A stretch of 64,000 bases of DNA from Diplosphaera chodatii (GCA_032358165.1 JAALGY010000034.1:124001-188000), one strand, 5' to 3'; positions 1-11,778 are shown, counted from the first letter of the stretch. A program made the numbers and translations. Notes: generated by a model from the sequence alone, not told the origin.

Positions 1-61
1 TACTTCTTCCGTGCATGAATTGTAGTATGCTGTGATCCCATATCATAACCGAGAACCCTAC

Positions 62-1089
62 CTCCTGCCGGCGCTGTCCGCCCCGCAGGTCGCGCTCCAC
101 CGTGCCCCGCTGCAGGGTGTCTATGAACGGCGGCAGCACCTTCACCTGACGTCCCACAGTACAGAACACTGTGTATCAGGGGATGCAGCACGTGCATCGC
201 CAGCCAGGGTCACTGCATGATCGTGGCTCTGTCAGTGGGCTGCTTGTGGACGTTTGGGCAGTGGACTCTTGAGCAGTGAACCAAGGCGGCTGGCACACCT
301 GCACAGCCACGGTGCGGCGCTTCTGCGCCGGATCGCCCTCAATCACAGTGAACTCGACCGGCGTGCCGGGCGCGACCATGGACGGCAGGTCTGGGCGGCC
401 GCGGCCGTGCTGCTGCTGCTGCTGCTGCGATGCTGGGTGCTGATCGGCTGCAGCAGGGATGACGTCTGCCGCATCATTCGCCGGCGGCTGCTGCGGAGCC
501 GGCGCGAGCAGCTCGCTGGCGTGGAAGAACACCTGGTCCCGGCGGCCCGTGTAGCACCTGCATCCGTACGAGAGTCAACTGCGTGCTGATATTGCAGGCA
601 TGCACATCACGTCCAAGCCTGGGGCATGCACAATGCACCGACATGCAACAGCACACCATACCATAGCACATGAGAGTATGAGCTGCCACAGCCTTCCGCA
701 ATCCGCATGCGTGCATGAAGATCATGCAAGATGTGCTTCAATATCCGAGGACCACAACAGACAGATGCGAACGCAGCGCACTTGATGAAGCCGAAGGTCT
801 CCTTGACAGTCACTACCACGCCAAATTGGCGTGCATTGTCGGGCAGCACTGGCTCTACTGGCAGCTGCTTATGTCCCCAGCGGCCAGGCTGCTGTGATCT
901 GCTCTCGAACCTGCCAATTCGCCCACCACGATTGCCCCTGCCACCCTGGGATGGCAACATTGCATGGCGGCCTCTGGCGTGCCTACCAGGCGCGCTGCCG
1001 CGGTGCTGTGCATCGACATCATCATTTTGTGTATGCTGGCGACCGTCCTGCATTGCTGCTGGGGCGCCAGCGGCTTCCGGACTTGCCAT
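62..1089 (-). CDS. Cold-shock-domain RNA-binding protein (CSDE1/UNR-like), 3' part cut off by window edge
   Basis: Exons read on the minus strand: 1089-782, 557-299 and 145-62; the last donor (GTAGGG) leads off the left edge. Splice phases agree (2, then 0). The N-terminus is a Gly/Arg-rich leader (GGRGNRGGRIGRFES). A cold-shock fold follows: strand GVVVTVKETFGFIK (RNP1-like), then RRDQVFFHASELL (RNP2-like), a polar insert with a six-Gln run, then GTPVEFTVIEGDPAQKRRT and VKVLPP. In the UNR/CSDE1 family such domains recur and bind single-stranded RNA to control translation or stability. Start ATG at 1089 is the first in-frame Met that keeps the Gly/Arg leader; an upstream coding exon is possible. 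The fragment is about 217 residues. The roughly 45-residue insert inside the fold is unusual. Confidence 0.75.
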
Positions 1090-1617
1090 GTTCAGGCGGT
1101 GCAACTGGATGCCTGGGAGCAACCTTTCCCGATGTGAGAGATGCGATCTCCTGGTGTGTGACCACGAGGCAGCGCCGTGTGCGCTCCTCTGAGTGATCGA
1201 CCTGCCTTGGTGCAAGTCTTGGTGTGTCGAGTGTGTGACGATGCTGCAGTGTGGCTCACGGCATGGCGTGCATGACTGAGAGTCCTCGCCAGGTGGCACA
1301 CATGGTAGTGCAAAAATTCGTGCAACACTACAGCTGCGAGGAATGTCTCGCTGAAAAGGGCTCGCGGAGCACCGGTTGTGTCCTCAACGTGCGCGCGATC
1401 GCGTGACCTCTGGCTTTCCTGCGGCTCCCATGCTGTGCGCCGCCGTCATTCAGGCTTTTGTTGCAGATCCTTGACCGACACACTTATAAAGCAGACACAA
1501 GTGTCATTTAAGTCTTCTGTTTGACATCGTTGCACGCTTGTTTCATCCATCACATGATGCACTGAGCCATCAGCTGCAGAACCTGGGTCCGCAGCTGCCC
1601 ACTTGAGCGGCGCCGTC
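1090..1617. other. Intergenic region between divergent genes
   Basis: Separates the leftward cold-shock gene from rightward RRP36, so it should hold both promoters. No coding exon was supported. A TTATAAAG sequence near 1482-1490 is a TATA-like candidate for RRP36, about 130 bp upstream of its ATG; this is weak evidence. Confidence 0.4.
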
Positions 1618-3978
1618 ATGCCAAAGAGGGCAGAGCCGCCGTCAGCGAAGCGTCAACGCTACCCCAGGGTGCCACAAGACGGCGGTGACAGCGACAGCGG
1701 GCCAGAGCAGGCGTTCAAGGGCTCAGCACCCGCACGCAGGCAGCAGCGCTCCAGCGGCATGACTAATGGCCGCCTCGCCCAGCAGCGGCGCCATCCCGAG
1801 ACGGCCGAGCAGCGCATGATGCGGCGCATGGAGGCGGGCCCGTCGGATGACGACGACAGCGGCGAGGAAGCGGCGTCTGGCTCGCTACAGGCGGCCTCTG
1901 GCAGTGGTAGTGAGGACAGCGGCAGCGATGTGTCTTCAGACGCCGCCGGAAGCGCAAGCGCCCTGGATGATAGCGATGGCAGCGGTGACGACACCCGCAG
2001 CAGGGACGGTGACAGCGGCGCCAGCTCGTCGCTGGAGGCCGACGTGGTGAGCTGGCGCCCTTGCGCTGCATGTTTGGGCAGCTTGCTGCCAGGCACACGA
2101 TGCCTCTGCCAGGGGATATCAGCCAGGGGACATCAGCCAAACCGTCACATGCTGCGTCGTCGCATGAAAAGCTTCAAACCGTCACCTGCACGGTGCGTTG
2201 CTGTCGATTGTAGTATGCGTTGCTCAGCACGTGACGCGTCGGCGCCCGCAGGAGGATCTGCCATTCGAGGAGCTGGCAGCGCGGCGCGCGGTGTACGGCA
2301 ATGCAGCCCCGCACCCACTCGGCGGCAGCAGGCCCAGCAGCAGGCGCGGCGGCGGCGGCGCAGCGGCAGCAGACGGCGCAGCGGGCGCGGGCGGGGCGCC
2401 CAAGGGGCAGAAGCACAAGCCGCACCGCGAGAACAAGAACCGGCCGGCGGAGCAGAGCAGCCGGCGGCCGGTGGGGCGGCTGCGGGACGTGGTGCAGGCG
2501 CCCAAGACGTAGGGTTTTGCATCCCTCACACTCTGCACCTGGTCCCTGGGACGCTTATTGGACAAGCTCGGTTGGCATGGAGACAATACCAAAACCTTGC
2601 ACCTCAGGAGTGCGCGACGCACCCAGTCATCCGAACTCAGAAGCCAGAACTCTCGGACAGCACTGTGCAGAATGCTTGCGACTGTTTGCCAGTAGGTAGA
2701 TGCAGGTGAACGTCATGCTGCAGGGTGGGCAAGGATCCGCGCTTCGAGGCGCTGAGCGGCGCCTTCAACCCCGACCGCTTCCGCAAGCAGTACGGCTTCG
2801 TGTTTGACGAGCAGCTGCCGGCGGAGCGGTCCAGTCTGAAGGCCGCGATGAAGGTGGGAGTCCGGACGCCCTCGGGCAGAGGAAAGATAGAGCCGCAATG
2901 TGGGCCAACTCGCCGGGCGTGCGCATTGCCCGAAGCGTCGGCAGCGGGAGATGCTCCTTTTGCTGCAAGGCCGTCTCGACGTCAGTGGCCTCAGCCTGTG
3001 AAAGTGGATTGGTGGCACTGGCGGCGCAGGCAGCTGACATGTGATGTTGTCACTCATGATCTGAACCCTGCTGGTCATGACTGCAGGAAGTGAGGAGCGG
3101 AGACAAGCGGGAGGGGCTGGCGGCGGGGGCGTCTCACAAATCAGTGTTAGCCAGGCTCTAAACCCTGGATTTGCACTTTGCAGAAAGTGAGGAGCGGAGA
3201 CAAGTGGGAGGCGCTGGCGGCGGAGCCGGCGCGCACTACTCTAGCAAAGATCCAAACCCCTGAGCCTGTACTTTGCAGAAAGTGAGGAGCGGGGACAAGC
3301 GGGAGGCGCTGGCGGCGGACGCGGCTCGCATCGAGGCGCAGCTGCGCGAGGATGCGGCTCGCCAGAAGAAGCGCAAGTTCGAGCAGTCGCTTAAGGTTGG
3401 TACTCGCTGCCGGCTGCCGTTCAACCTGTGTTTGACTCTGCGCTGCAGGGACGTCATGTGCAGAAGCCGCATGGCAGCAGCCGCATGGCACACCCAGGCC
3501 TGCGCAATGGACCTGTCGTCATGCGACGCCATCCAAAAGGGACGATGTTTATCCCAGATGCATAGAGATAGGTGTGGGCTGCGTGTACAGGCGAAGGAGC
3601 GCGACGCTGTCAAGGCCGGCAAGAAGCCCTTCTTCCTGAAGAAGTCCGACAAGCGGCGCGCCGAGCTGGTCGCCAAGTACGAGGAGCTCAAGTCCACAGG
3701 TGCTGCTGGACATGCTGCTCACGAGGGCTTCGCGTGCGGGTGCTGCCCCGCACAGCACTGCACTCTGCTTTGGGCGGAGGAGGTGCCAGGTGCATACCAC
3801 ACTGACGAAGCAACCATATGGTGGCATGCGCCGCCACAGACATGCTGAGCTGATGCTGACCAACGCTCTGTTGCTCTACACAACAGGGCGGCTGGAGAAG
3901 TACATGGCCAAGCGGCGGCGCAAGAACGCGGCAAAGGACCACCGCTATGTTCCTGGCGCCGCTCGCGGCGGCGAATGA
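1618..3978 (+). CDS. RRP36: rRNA biogenesis protein RRP36
   Basis: Six exons: 1618-2046, 2252-2508, 2724-2853, 3279-3395, 3591-3699, 3887-3978; all phases agree and give 377 residues. RRP36 is a nucleolar factor for early pre-rRNA cleavage in 18S rRNA maturation. Recognisable blocks: an acidic Ser/Asp-rich N-terminus (residues about 60-140), PFEELAARR, KHKPHRENKNRPAEQSSRRP, GKDPRFEALSGAFNPDRFRKQY, a charged helix KREALAADAARIEAQLRED, GKKPFFLKKSDKRRAELVAKYEELK and the C-terminal EKYMAKRRRKNAAKDHR. These follow the order in fungal and animal RRP36. The ATG at 1618 is chosen over the in-frame TTG at 1603. A TGTAA polyadenylation-type motif lies at 4019-4023. Intron 3 carries two extra copies of the exon 4 start (see repeat). 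Confidence 0.93.
3077..3345 (+). repeat. Three tandem copies of RRP36 exon 4 acceptor and exon start (period 97 and 95 bp)
   Basis: The junction GCAG followed by a block AAGTGAGGAGCGGAGACAAG occurs with exon starts at 3087, 3184 and 3279, each continuing with a version of GGGAGGCGCTGGCGGCGG. Only the third copy continues into the conserved coding sequence; the first two diverge after about 45 bp and lie inside intron 3. Each extra copy still has an AG acceptor, so they are cryptic or alternative acceptors. Confidence 0.9.
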
Positions 3979-4574
3979 TGGTCTGTGCATGCTGCCTGCA
4001 CGCTTTCAAGACTGTCAATGTAACAGGGTGTGGCGCCCTTTCACATGGCCACTGTTGAACAAGCCAACACGTAAACGGCACCACGAAGGTCACTAAGGCT
4101 CCCGCAAATCACGCACGCTCCAATGTGCAGTGCAGCCCTGCGTTCAGTGCAGTGGCTTTGCACATCACCTAGTCATGCTAGCATCCGCTAGATCCTCTGA
4201 TAAGATCAGGCGCACACACTGCAAGACACCTGCCACTCGTGTTGTATGCAAGATACTTCGCTGTTTGCAAACAGTCCGCATCAAAGGAACGTACCACTGA
4301 CGAGATCGCTGAACAGAACGGTGCTGTTTGCACAGCAAGATATTGACAATCGCAACTGGCTGGTTCCGTGATTTGCGTTTGGGTGCGTAACGCCAAGCAC
4401 AGCGTCTGATAATCATCCGACGTCCCTCATAGCGCATTCTTTGGTCGCCGAGGTTGTCACGGCGGTGCCTGTTGTTTTGGTCCTGACTGATGCGCAGTCA
4501 GCAGTCAGAACTCATGCATCACCCCAGCTGGCGCTGACGCCAAGACCTGAAGCAATCAATCTTTTCGCGTGAAC
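3979..4574. other. Intergenic: RRP36 3' flank and TraB-gene promoter
   Basis: Contains TGTAA at 4019-4023, about 40 bp after the RRP36 stop and fitting the green-algal poly(A) signal. No supported exon. Confidence 0.4.
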
Positions 4575-7500
4575 ATGATGTTGCAGCAGTCTACGGTTGG
4601 CGCCTCGCGGCACTGCCGTCATGCCGCCTGCAGTGCCGCCGGCAGCAGCACTGGACGGCTGCCTGCTCAGCTCCACAGCCAGCAGCACGCCAGTCTGCGG
4701 CGAGCAGCAGCAAATTGCAGCGGCCGTCCTGGTGCCAGGCTACATGTCGTCACGCAATCAGTAGCAGTGGCGGAGGCGCCAGCACAAGGCGCCACTGCAG
4801 ACAGCATCGACGCATCTGCAGACGGTGAGCGACCTGCTGTAAACTGCAGCGCACAATGACATACCTGATGTCTGAATGCAGCGCAAAAGTCGCGTGGCGT
4901 CCATCTCACCAGTGCACTGGGGTGCGGGCAGCTGCAGAGATCAATGCTATCCTGCCTTGCAGCGCCGTCGTCAGCGCCACTGCCGTCGCCGCAGCGGCCG
5001 GCGTCAGTCGCAGAGCTGCCGGCGGAGCTGCGGGACGTGACGGCGGTGCTGGCGGCGGAGAATGCCTCCGCCCCTGGCGGCCGCGCGCTGGTGTACGTGC
5101 TGGGCATGAGCCACGTCAGCCGGCGCTCGGTGGAGCACATCGACCAGCTCATCCGCATGGTGAGGCCGCCTGCGGGTAACAGCAGCCTGTGCAGGACAGC
5201 AGCTTGGTGCTCAGTCAGAGCAGCTGGCTTGCAGTTTATGCAGAGCCACGCGAGGTCACCCAAGCGTGGCAGGCGCAGTTGCAGAAGTGCAGCTGGCACA
5301 TGTACCGCATCGCGTCCCGGCCCTGGATGCGCAGGCATTGGTGCTCACGCAGACAGGTTGAGCTCGAGGCAGTGGTGGTGGAGCTATGCAAGCACTGCGT
5401 CCTGGCGCTACCATACCGCAGGAAGTGTGGGCTTAATAGGTCCACCAACTGCACAAGGACCGCTTGATGACGCTGGTCGTCATGCAAGTTGAGATTCTCA
5501 CGCTGAATTTTCTGCACCCCCAGGTGCGGCCAGAGGTGGTAATGGTGGAGCTGTGCAAGGACCGCATGACTGCTTTGGTCGACCGGGACGCTGTGGAGAT
5601 GACGCGCAGCCACTGCGCGAAGGTCAAGCTCAGCGGTGTGCCGACCAAAAAGGTGCGCTTCGCCGAACAGGTAGCTACCAAAAAGGTAGTCCTGGGTGTC
5701 AAGCAACGTCAATCCTGGATCCAAGGGTGACACTGCTGCTCAGACAGCTAGCTTCTTGATCCTCGGACGTGCTGGCAGAGGTCAGCGCTGCTGCCCTGCA
5801 GCATGGTCAGTCACAGTAGGAGCTCCTTGTGCTCTAAGAGTCCTTGTGCTCCGAGAGTTCAAGCTAAAGCCTGCTGTGATGACAGGCAACACTCAAGTGT
5901 GTGTGCTACAGGGCTGGCCAACGGAGCAGCAGCTGCTGTCGCTCATGCGCACGCGCCCCGGCGAGGCCGTGACGTACCAGGTGTGTTGTCGGCCTGCCTT
6001 GAAAGGGTTCACAGCCGCTGGCTGTGCACAGGCTTTGGGCTTGCAAGCGACACGCCGGCGCCTGGGCTTGCCAGCATTGCAGGGGGGCCAGTCACGCTGG
6101 TGCAGCAGATCCAGGACGCTCACGCTCATCACCATGCTTGATATTACCAGATCTAGGTCATTGAACTCGCCTTCAATGCAGGACATCGAGGAGGACCCCA
6201 GCCGGCTGCTGTCCACGGGACTCTTCAAGTCGTGTCGCCCGGTGGTGTTCCCGCCCAAGCGCGCCGGCGAGTTCTACCCCACCTTCCTGCAGGTGCTTCC
6301 TGCGACCAGAGTGAACAGCTGTGGATGCTGTCATTGTCACGAGGTCCTGTATCACACACCTTGAGAGGTTGGGTTGTTGGCCGTGATTGGTCCGACAGCT
6401 CTGAGGAAGTATCACCCTTGCAATGACTATTGTCACACCTCGGTCACGAGTCGCTTGCTATGATTGCGATGGCGGTGGGTGTGAGTATTAATGTATGGGC
6501 GGTACCACTTTTCCTTGTACCCTCTTCATGTTGTGATACAGGACCAGGAGACAGGTGCACTGAAGGCGCTGCGGCCGATCGGGGCCGCAGAGTTCATTCT
6601 GGCGCCGCGGCAGCTGCCGCCGATCAAGGACATAGAAGTCCGACTCGACAGCAGCCTGCGGGCGCTGAGTGTCGAGGTGAGCACCAATCTGCGGGTCCTA
6701 AACCCTATGGACGTAAGTATGAGACCAGGATCTCAATGCCGGCCCGATGCTGCTGAAGGCGTCCACTGCCACGGTTGCCGCAGTGGTGTCCGGCCACATG
6801 CCGAGTTCCCCGGGACCCTGACACCTGCTCAATGCTTGACATGACAGGTGCCATCGGAGGCCCTGGAGCAGGCGCGCAGGGCGGCGCTGGAAGCAGCCAC
6901 CCGGAAGTCGTCGCCAGCAGCTAAACCGTCGGCAGCAGCAGCCAGCAGCAAAGCAGCAGATGCAGCAGATGCAGTTGCCGCAGCAGTCAGCGCAGCAGGT
7001 GGCACAGCAGACACAGCAGATGGAGGCTCAGCAGCTGCCGACACAGCAGAGTCTACGCCAGCAGCTGCGAACGACCAGCAGCAGGAAGCAGCTGCCCAGA
7101 AACAGGAAGCAGCCGAGCGGATGCCCACGGGACCCGACCCCACCGTCGACGTGCTGATGGCGCTGCGGGCGGACCTGCTGGAAGCGGCGGAAGCAGCGGG
7201 ACTCACGGCGGGCGCCACCGAAGTGGTATTCCAGGTGCGGCCTGCTGGATCAAAGCACGACCTTCAGGTTGCCCTTTCTACAGAAGAGCTCCACCCACGC
7301 CCTTGGTCTAGTTCTTTTTGGTCTAGTTCTCTTCAGTTTGTATCTTTACAAAATGTATCATTACACCGGGCACCGCATGCAGCTATAGCTCATGCATGCC
7401 CCAGTTATGTCCAGACGAGAATTCCAGAGCTAGCGTCCCCATTGCGACTCTGAAACTGGCTGCACACCTGCTGCAAACCTGCTGCTGCACGGCACCGACA

Positions 7501-10500
7501 GCAGCCACGTAGCGGCCGTGTTTCAGAGTCAGGGCCAGTTTCCTTAACCCTAAACCCAACCTGCTGCAAACTCGCTGCTGCAGGGCACTGACAGCAGCCG
7601 CGTGGAGGCTGTGTTGCGGGCTGTGCCGGAGGGCCGGGCGCCATCCGTCTCCGGCCTCGAGGTCAGCTGAGCCGCCTCCCAGTGTATATCTGCCACCCCA
7701 GGCATTGACCCGCTCAGGAGCCTCAGACAGAGGACAGCTGTCGTTTACCTCCTGAGCTCAACAGCCATTCGACAGAAAATTGCACATCTTGAAGCTTCAA
7801 GCATGTCATGCAAAATCGACTGTGCGCCATGCCCGCCCCGCAGTCGACAGCGCCCAATGGGGATGGCGAGGGCATCGAGCCCTTCCGGCCGCAGCCGCGG
7901 CTGGTGGAGATCGGGCTGTCGATGCGCGTGCCCCTGGACAAGGTGCATGCAGAACGAGAACCTTCTTTTAGGGGTTACATTCGAGGGTGTTGCTACCTCA
8001 AAGAAGCATTTTGTGGCAGCGAGCACTAGAATGGTGTACCTCTGCCCCTGGATATGGTGCAGGCTTGAAAAGTCGTGACGTATCATTCCACCTGGAGTGT
8101 GTCACTTTGTACAGTGAGCCATGTCTGACGATGCCCTTCAGCTGCCGTGCTTGCCATTGACTTGGTCAGGGTGCTACTGGCCCACGGGTCCGCAGGTTGA
8201 TGGTCTGTTGGAACACGCATCTGCATTCCCTGCTGCTAAACTGATACGGGGCCAGCAAGCACACCGCCCGCTGAGCCCGCTGGTGCCGAGCCTGTGCGGC
8301 TGCCGCATGCAGGTGGCCGAGAACCTGCCGCCGCGGCCACCGCCGGCGCAGCTGGACGCGCTGACGACGGCGGACCTGCCGGAGTGCCGCACCCCCTGGC
8401 ACCGCTGGACGGAGCAGGACGCCGAGGCGGCTCAGGAGGTGGGATGCTTCTCATGTGTAGCACAAGCGAACAGTATTGTCATTTTGCAGCAGTTGTGCAG
8501 TGGTGTCCCGTGCTTTGACAGCAGGGCAGGGCGACAGTGCTGCAATTTCCTGCAGCACACGCTGCTTATCTGCCAGGAGTGGCTGCCTTGCGTCGTTGCT
8601 GTGTCTGTTGTTTGATGTCGAGATAGACAGTGTTGCGCTTCGATGCTTCCAGCAGCTGTGCTTGCTGTGCACTCTGTTTGGCCGCAGCTCAGCATCCAGG
8701 CTGCCTGAGCTCGTGCGTCGCCATGGCTGTAGAAAGCAGAGAAAGGCGACAAGCCGGACCCCAGCGGCGGCTTTGGCGGCGTGTTTGCCAGCTTCCTGAC
8801 GTCACAATACGCCAAGTGAGCAGCCGCGCACCACCAACCCATCTGTTCAACAAGCTTGTTCTCCGTGCCGGCTGCTTACCATGTCTGAATGGTTGCGGCT
8901 GCAGAGCGCTTGCGGAGACGCTTGCGGAATGCATACTGTGGCTGCATCACCACGATGACTACTGAAAACCTGTTGAAATCAAGCTGTCGTTCAAGGCAGC
9001 TTAGATTTGTCAGGTCTCCGGTCATTGTGCGATATCAGCGCCCGGCACAGCACACCAGCCATTTTGGCTTTTGTCCACCAGTCTGAAGGAGCTGGAACCT
9101 GACTTCAGGTTCCAGGATGCCGCGGGACTAACTGTTGGTGTGGAGACGGGGGAGGCATGGCGCGCCGCCTTCCGAGCGGCTTCCGACAGCGGTGCGCCTC
9201 AGCCCATGCCCTGCACGCTGTTTGAGCTGCAGCAGTGAACAGGCCATGCACGTTTTAACTCCGCGTCAGCAGCTGCCAACAACCGCACCCCTGTCCGGCG
9301 GTTGGGTTCGTGGTGCAGAGTGGTGAGCAAGTCCTTTGACACGTCTTCTGCCGCCCCAGGGTCGGCGCTGCTGCTGCCCCCCGTTGTCTGTGAGCACAAT
9401 CTGTGCGTGACCTGAAGCAAGACTAGAGACGGTCGCTCTGAGAGTCCTGCTCCTGCAGGCTCGGCGCTGCTGCTGCTGGGGGACCGCCCCTCGGCGGTGA
9501 CGGCCCGCCGCATGGGCGACTCCATCTTCCGGGGCGTGGCGCCGCTGTTCGGCGGCGCGTGCGCCGCCAGCCTGGCCGCGGACGTCGCCGCCGCCACCGG
9601 CGGCCTCCCAGGTAATGTGGACGCATCTCGCCACAAAAAACATATACAGCCTGAAAGCCTCTATGCCACTGTGCGGCGGCGTGTGACCTGCCTGGCTGCC
9701 GAGATGGTGGCCGCCGCTGGCGCCCTGCCCGGTCAGCTAGACGTGAGTTAGGTTGACGATGTGGTGCCTGGGATTTCAGCTCCGCACCTGGCAGCAGGCG
9801 TCGTGTGTGCCGCTGGTACTGTCATGTTTGTTGGCAGCTTCGAGGCTGTTGAGACAGGCCCCTCACCGAGATACCAGACCTCAGCAAGTCGTATGGGTTG
9901 TCTGGAGCAAAGAGGATGAAACTTGAAGGTGCAGGACATGCCATGCCGCCTCATCACATGTCGCGGTTCCTGCAGTTCAAGTTGCCATCCTGCAAGCATC
10001 ACAACATGTGCAAATATGCACCCCTAGCTGTACCTCTACTATTTTCGCAAATGCACAATCAAGTGCACGCAGGCCACAGGTCCTGCGCACTGGCAAGCAG
10101 TGAGCAATAGGAGCACAGCAGGGCTTGTACAACGAAATGTGTTATGCTGCAGATGGGCTGGGCGGGTACGCGGTGCTGGCGGGGCTTGCGGCCGTGGGCG
10201 CCTCGCTGCTGCCCATCGTCGGCCCCATCCTTGAGGTGCGCCTGCTCCAGCGATAGAGCCCTTTTTCAGAGGGGCAGCCCTTCATACCCACAGAGCAAAC
10301 CTCTTCAGGCCTTCCGGGCATCAAAGAGGGATCTCAGCAGCGCCATGCTGACCAGCAACCTGCTGCGCTGACAGACTATTTATATGCATCGTAGCGCATC
10401 TATGTGCACAGGAGGTGTGCGCAATACAGTAGGGGTAGGGCCTTAGCCTACTGTTGCTGAACATACCAATCGAAAGTCAATGTTTGTTATGATTGTGCGT

Positions 10501-11583
10501 GACATACAGATTTGCCAACCGTTCAACTTATGCAGGTGCGCGCGCTGAGCAAGCTGCCGGCGGACAGGATCGAGGCGGCGGCGGCGGTGCCGGAGCCGCT
10601 GCAGAGCGCCGACGGCGGCGGCATCGTGAAGCTGTGGGGCGAGGACGCGCTGCTGGACTGGCCCGGCGCCATGGGCCCGGGTGCGTTTCTGCCTTTTGGC
10701 CATAAAGGTTTCTGCCCATCATGATTGGCAACTTGGTTACAAGCTGTGGGGAGGGGACGTGCTGCCCGACTGCCAGGCGCCATGGGCCCCGGTGGGTGTC
10801 CCTACTGGTCGCCTGTCTGTACTCGCTTGGCGTCAAAGCCCATCAGCAGGTCACAGCGCGTGCGGCAGCCGAGGGTCGTCTGACCGCATGGCAGCCAGTG
10901 CACAGCGTGTGTCGCCATTCTTTCATGCGGGACGATGCTAATGGCTTCTTGCCAGGACGAGTGCAGCGACCCCTCATCAACTGACGAGCTGCTTGCCTCC
11001 CTTACAGTGATCGACGAGCGGGATGTGTTCATGGCCAGGGCCCTGGCCGCCGCGGCCACTGGCAAAGCGGCTGTGGCGCCAGCCCTTGCGGCAGACACTG
11101 GCGTGGACGGAGCCCCCCTGTGGCGATATGTCATGGGCAGCCAGGGCCCTGCCGGTGAGTTTTAACATATGCCATCTTGTGATACCAATTCCTGAATCCA
11201 CATGACACCGATTCCTGAAACTCAGTGTCGTGTGGCAGCCTGCCTCAGAGCCCGGGCATGCTTGGGGTTGCCTGTGAAGCGGCTGTGAAGCAGGGTATCA
11301 CCAATGGCTGCACCACCGAAGGTCTTGGCTTCGTCAGCCGCAGCGTGGAATGCCAGCTGCTGCATCAGGGGCACAGCAGCTGATCCTGGCTGTGCATCCT
11401 TGATTGTATTTTCTTACATGCTGGGCAGGTGTCAGCCCAGCGGCGGAGGGCGATGGGAGGTACGAGCCGCTGCCGGGTGTGGGCGCCGTGGTCGCGGTGG
11501 TGGGCACCGCGCACGTGCGGGGCATCATGCGGGCCTGGGAGGCCGCGCTGCGGGACCAAAGCGTGTCAGAGTACGTGGACTGA
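4575..11583 (+). CDS. TraB-domain membrane protein, probably plastid-targeted
   Basis: Seventeen exons: 4575-4824, 4963-5159, 5524-5652, 5912-5980, 6182-6292, 6542-6676, 6848-7234, 7584-7661, 7844-7942, 8313-8438, 8733-8815, 9082-9191, 9459-9611, 10153-10235, 10536-10680, 11008-11154, 11429-11583. Phases agree throughout (818 residues). Family marks in order: VYVLGMSHVSRRS, VVMVELCKDRM, GWPTEQQLLSLMRT, then a long Ala/Gln-rich insert (exon 7), GVETGEAWRAAF, ALLLLGDRPSAVTARRM, a hydrophobic segment GGYAVLAGLAAVGASLLPIVGPIL, IDERDVFMARAL and the C-terminal VVAVVGTAHVRGI. TraB proteins are membrane proteins with GxxH and GDR motifs; plant members lie in mitochondrial or plastid membranes and their chemistry is unsettled. 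The Ser/Ala/Arg-rich first 80 residues resemble a transit peptide. The exon 3 end (5652) is the least certain junction. TGTAA follows at 12046-12050. Several exons have decayed copies in adjacent introns. Confidence 0.88.
5352..5412 (+). repeat. Decayed copy of TraB exon 3 start in intron 2
   Basis: ACAG precedes a block reading VELEAVVVELCK, matching VRPEVVMVELCK at the start of exon 3 (5524). The copy lies about 167 bp upstream and then diverges. Confidence 0.7.
7478..7540 (+). repeat. Decayed copy of TraB exon 8 start in intron 7
   Basis: GGCACCGACAGCAGCCACGT at 7491 mirrors GGCACTGACAGCAGCCGCGT at 7584, 93 bp apart, each preceded by CTGCTGC(A). The relic's AG acceptor is lost. Confidence 0.75.
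9346..9405 (+). repeat. Decayed copy of TraB exon 13 start in intron 12
   Basis: CCAG followed by GTCGGCGCTGCTGCTG at 9361 matches CTCGGCGCTGCTGCTG at 9460, 99 bp apart; the copy then loses the GDR coding. Confidence 0.75.
9671..9748 (+). repeat. Decayed copy of TraB exon 13 end with donor in intron 13
   Basis: Reads LAAEMVAAAGALPGQLD then GTGAGT, paralleling LAADVAAATGGLPG then GTAATG at the end of exon 13, period about 120 bp. Exon 13 to exon 14 joins in phase without it. Confidence 0.7.
10737..10800 (+). repeat. Decayed copy of TraB exon 15 end with donor in intron 15
   Basis: AAGCTGTGGGGAGGGGACG at 10741 repeats AAGCTGTGGGGCGAGGACG at 10629 and runs to CCATGGGCCC with a GTGGGT donor-like end; period 112 bp. 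Confidence 0.8.
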
Positions 11584-11778
11584 GCAGCTTCAGAGGGTTT
11601 TAGAGACCGCCCACGGTCTGGGAGGCCGCGCTGTGGGACCAGAGCGTGACGGAGTACATGGACTGAGCAGCGCCCAAGGGTTCTGGAGACCGCCCATGTG
11701 CGGGGCTTCATCCAGGCCTGGGAGGCCGCGCTGCGGGATCACACTGTCACAGACTATGTGGACTGAGCAGCCGATGAC
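11515..11778 (+). repeat. Terminal exon segment of TraB gene in three tandem copies
   Basis: Block CTGGGAGGCCGCGCTG starts at 11535, 11618 and 11718 (periods 83 and 100 bp). Each continues through a C-terminal end and its own stop: EYVD, EYMD and DYVD, all followed by TGAGCAG. Copy 1 is the in-frame exon 17; copies 2 and 3 are beyond its stop. Copy 3 also keeps AHVRGFIQAWEAALRD, the last part of the conserved C-terminal motif. Confidence 0.9.

Noticed and set aside
1659..2140. Long minus-strand ORFs antisense to RRP36 exon 1
   Set aside because: Mirror frames of a GC-rich, Ser/Asp-coding exon; the sense frame matches RRP36.
9671..9748. A further TraB exon reading LAAEMVAAAGALPGQLD
   Set aside because: Exon 13 (ending 9611, phase 1) joins exon 14 (10153) to give PDGLGGYAVLAG in frame, and this segment duplicates the end of exon 13; it is treated as a relic.
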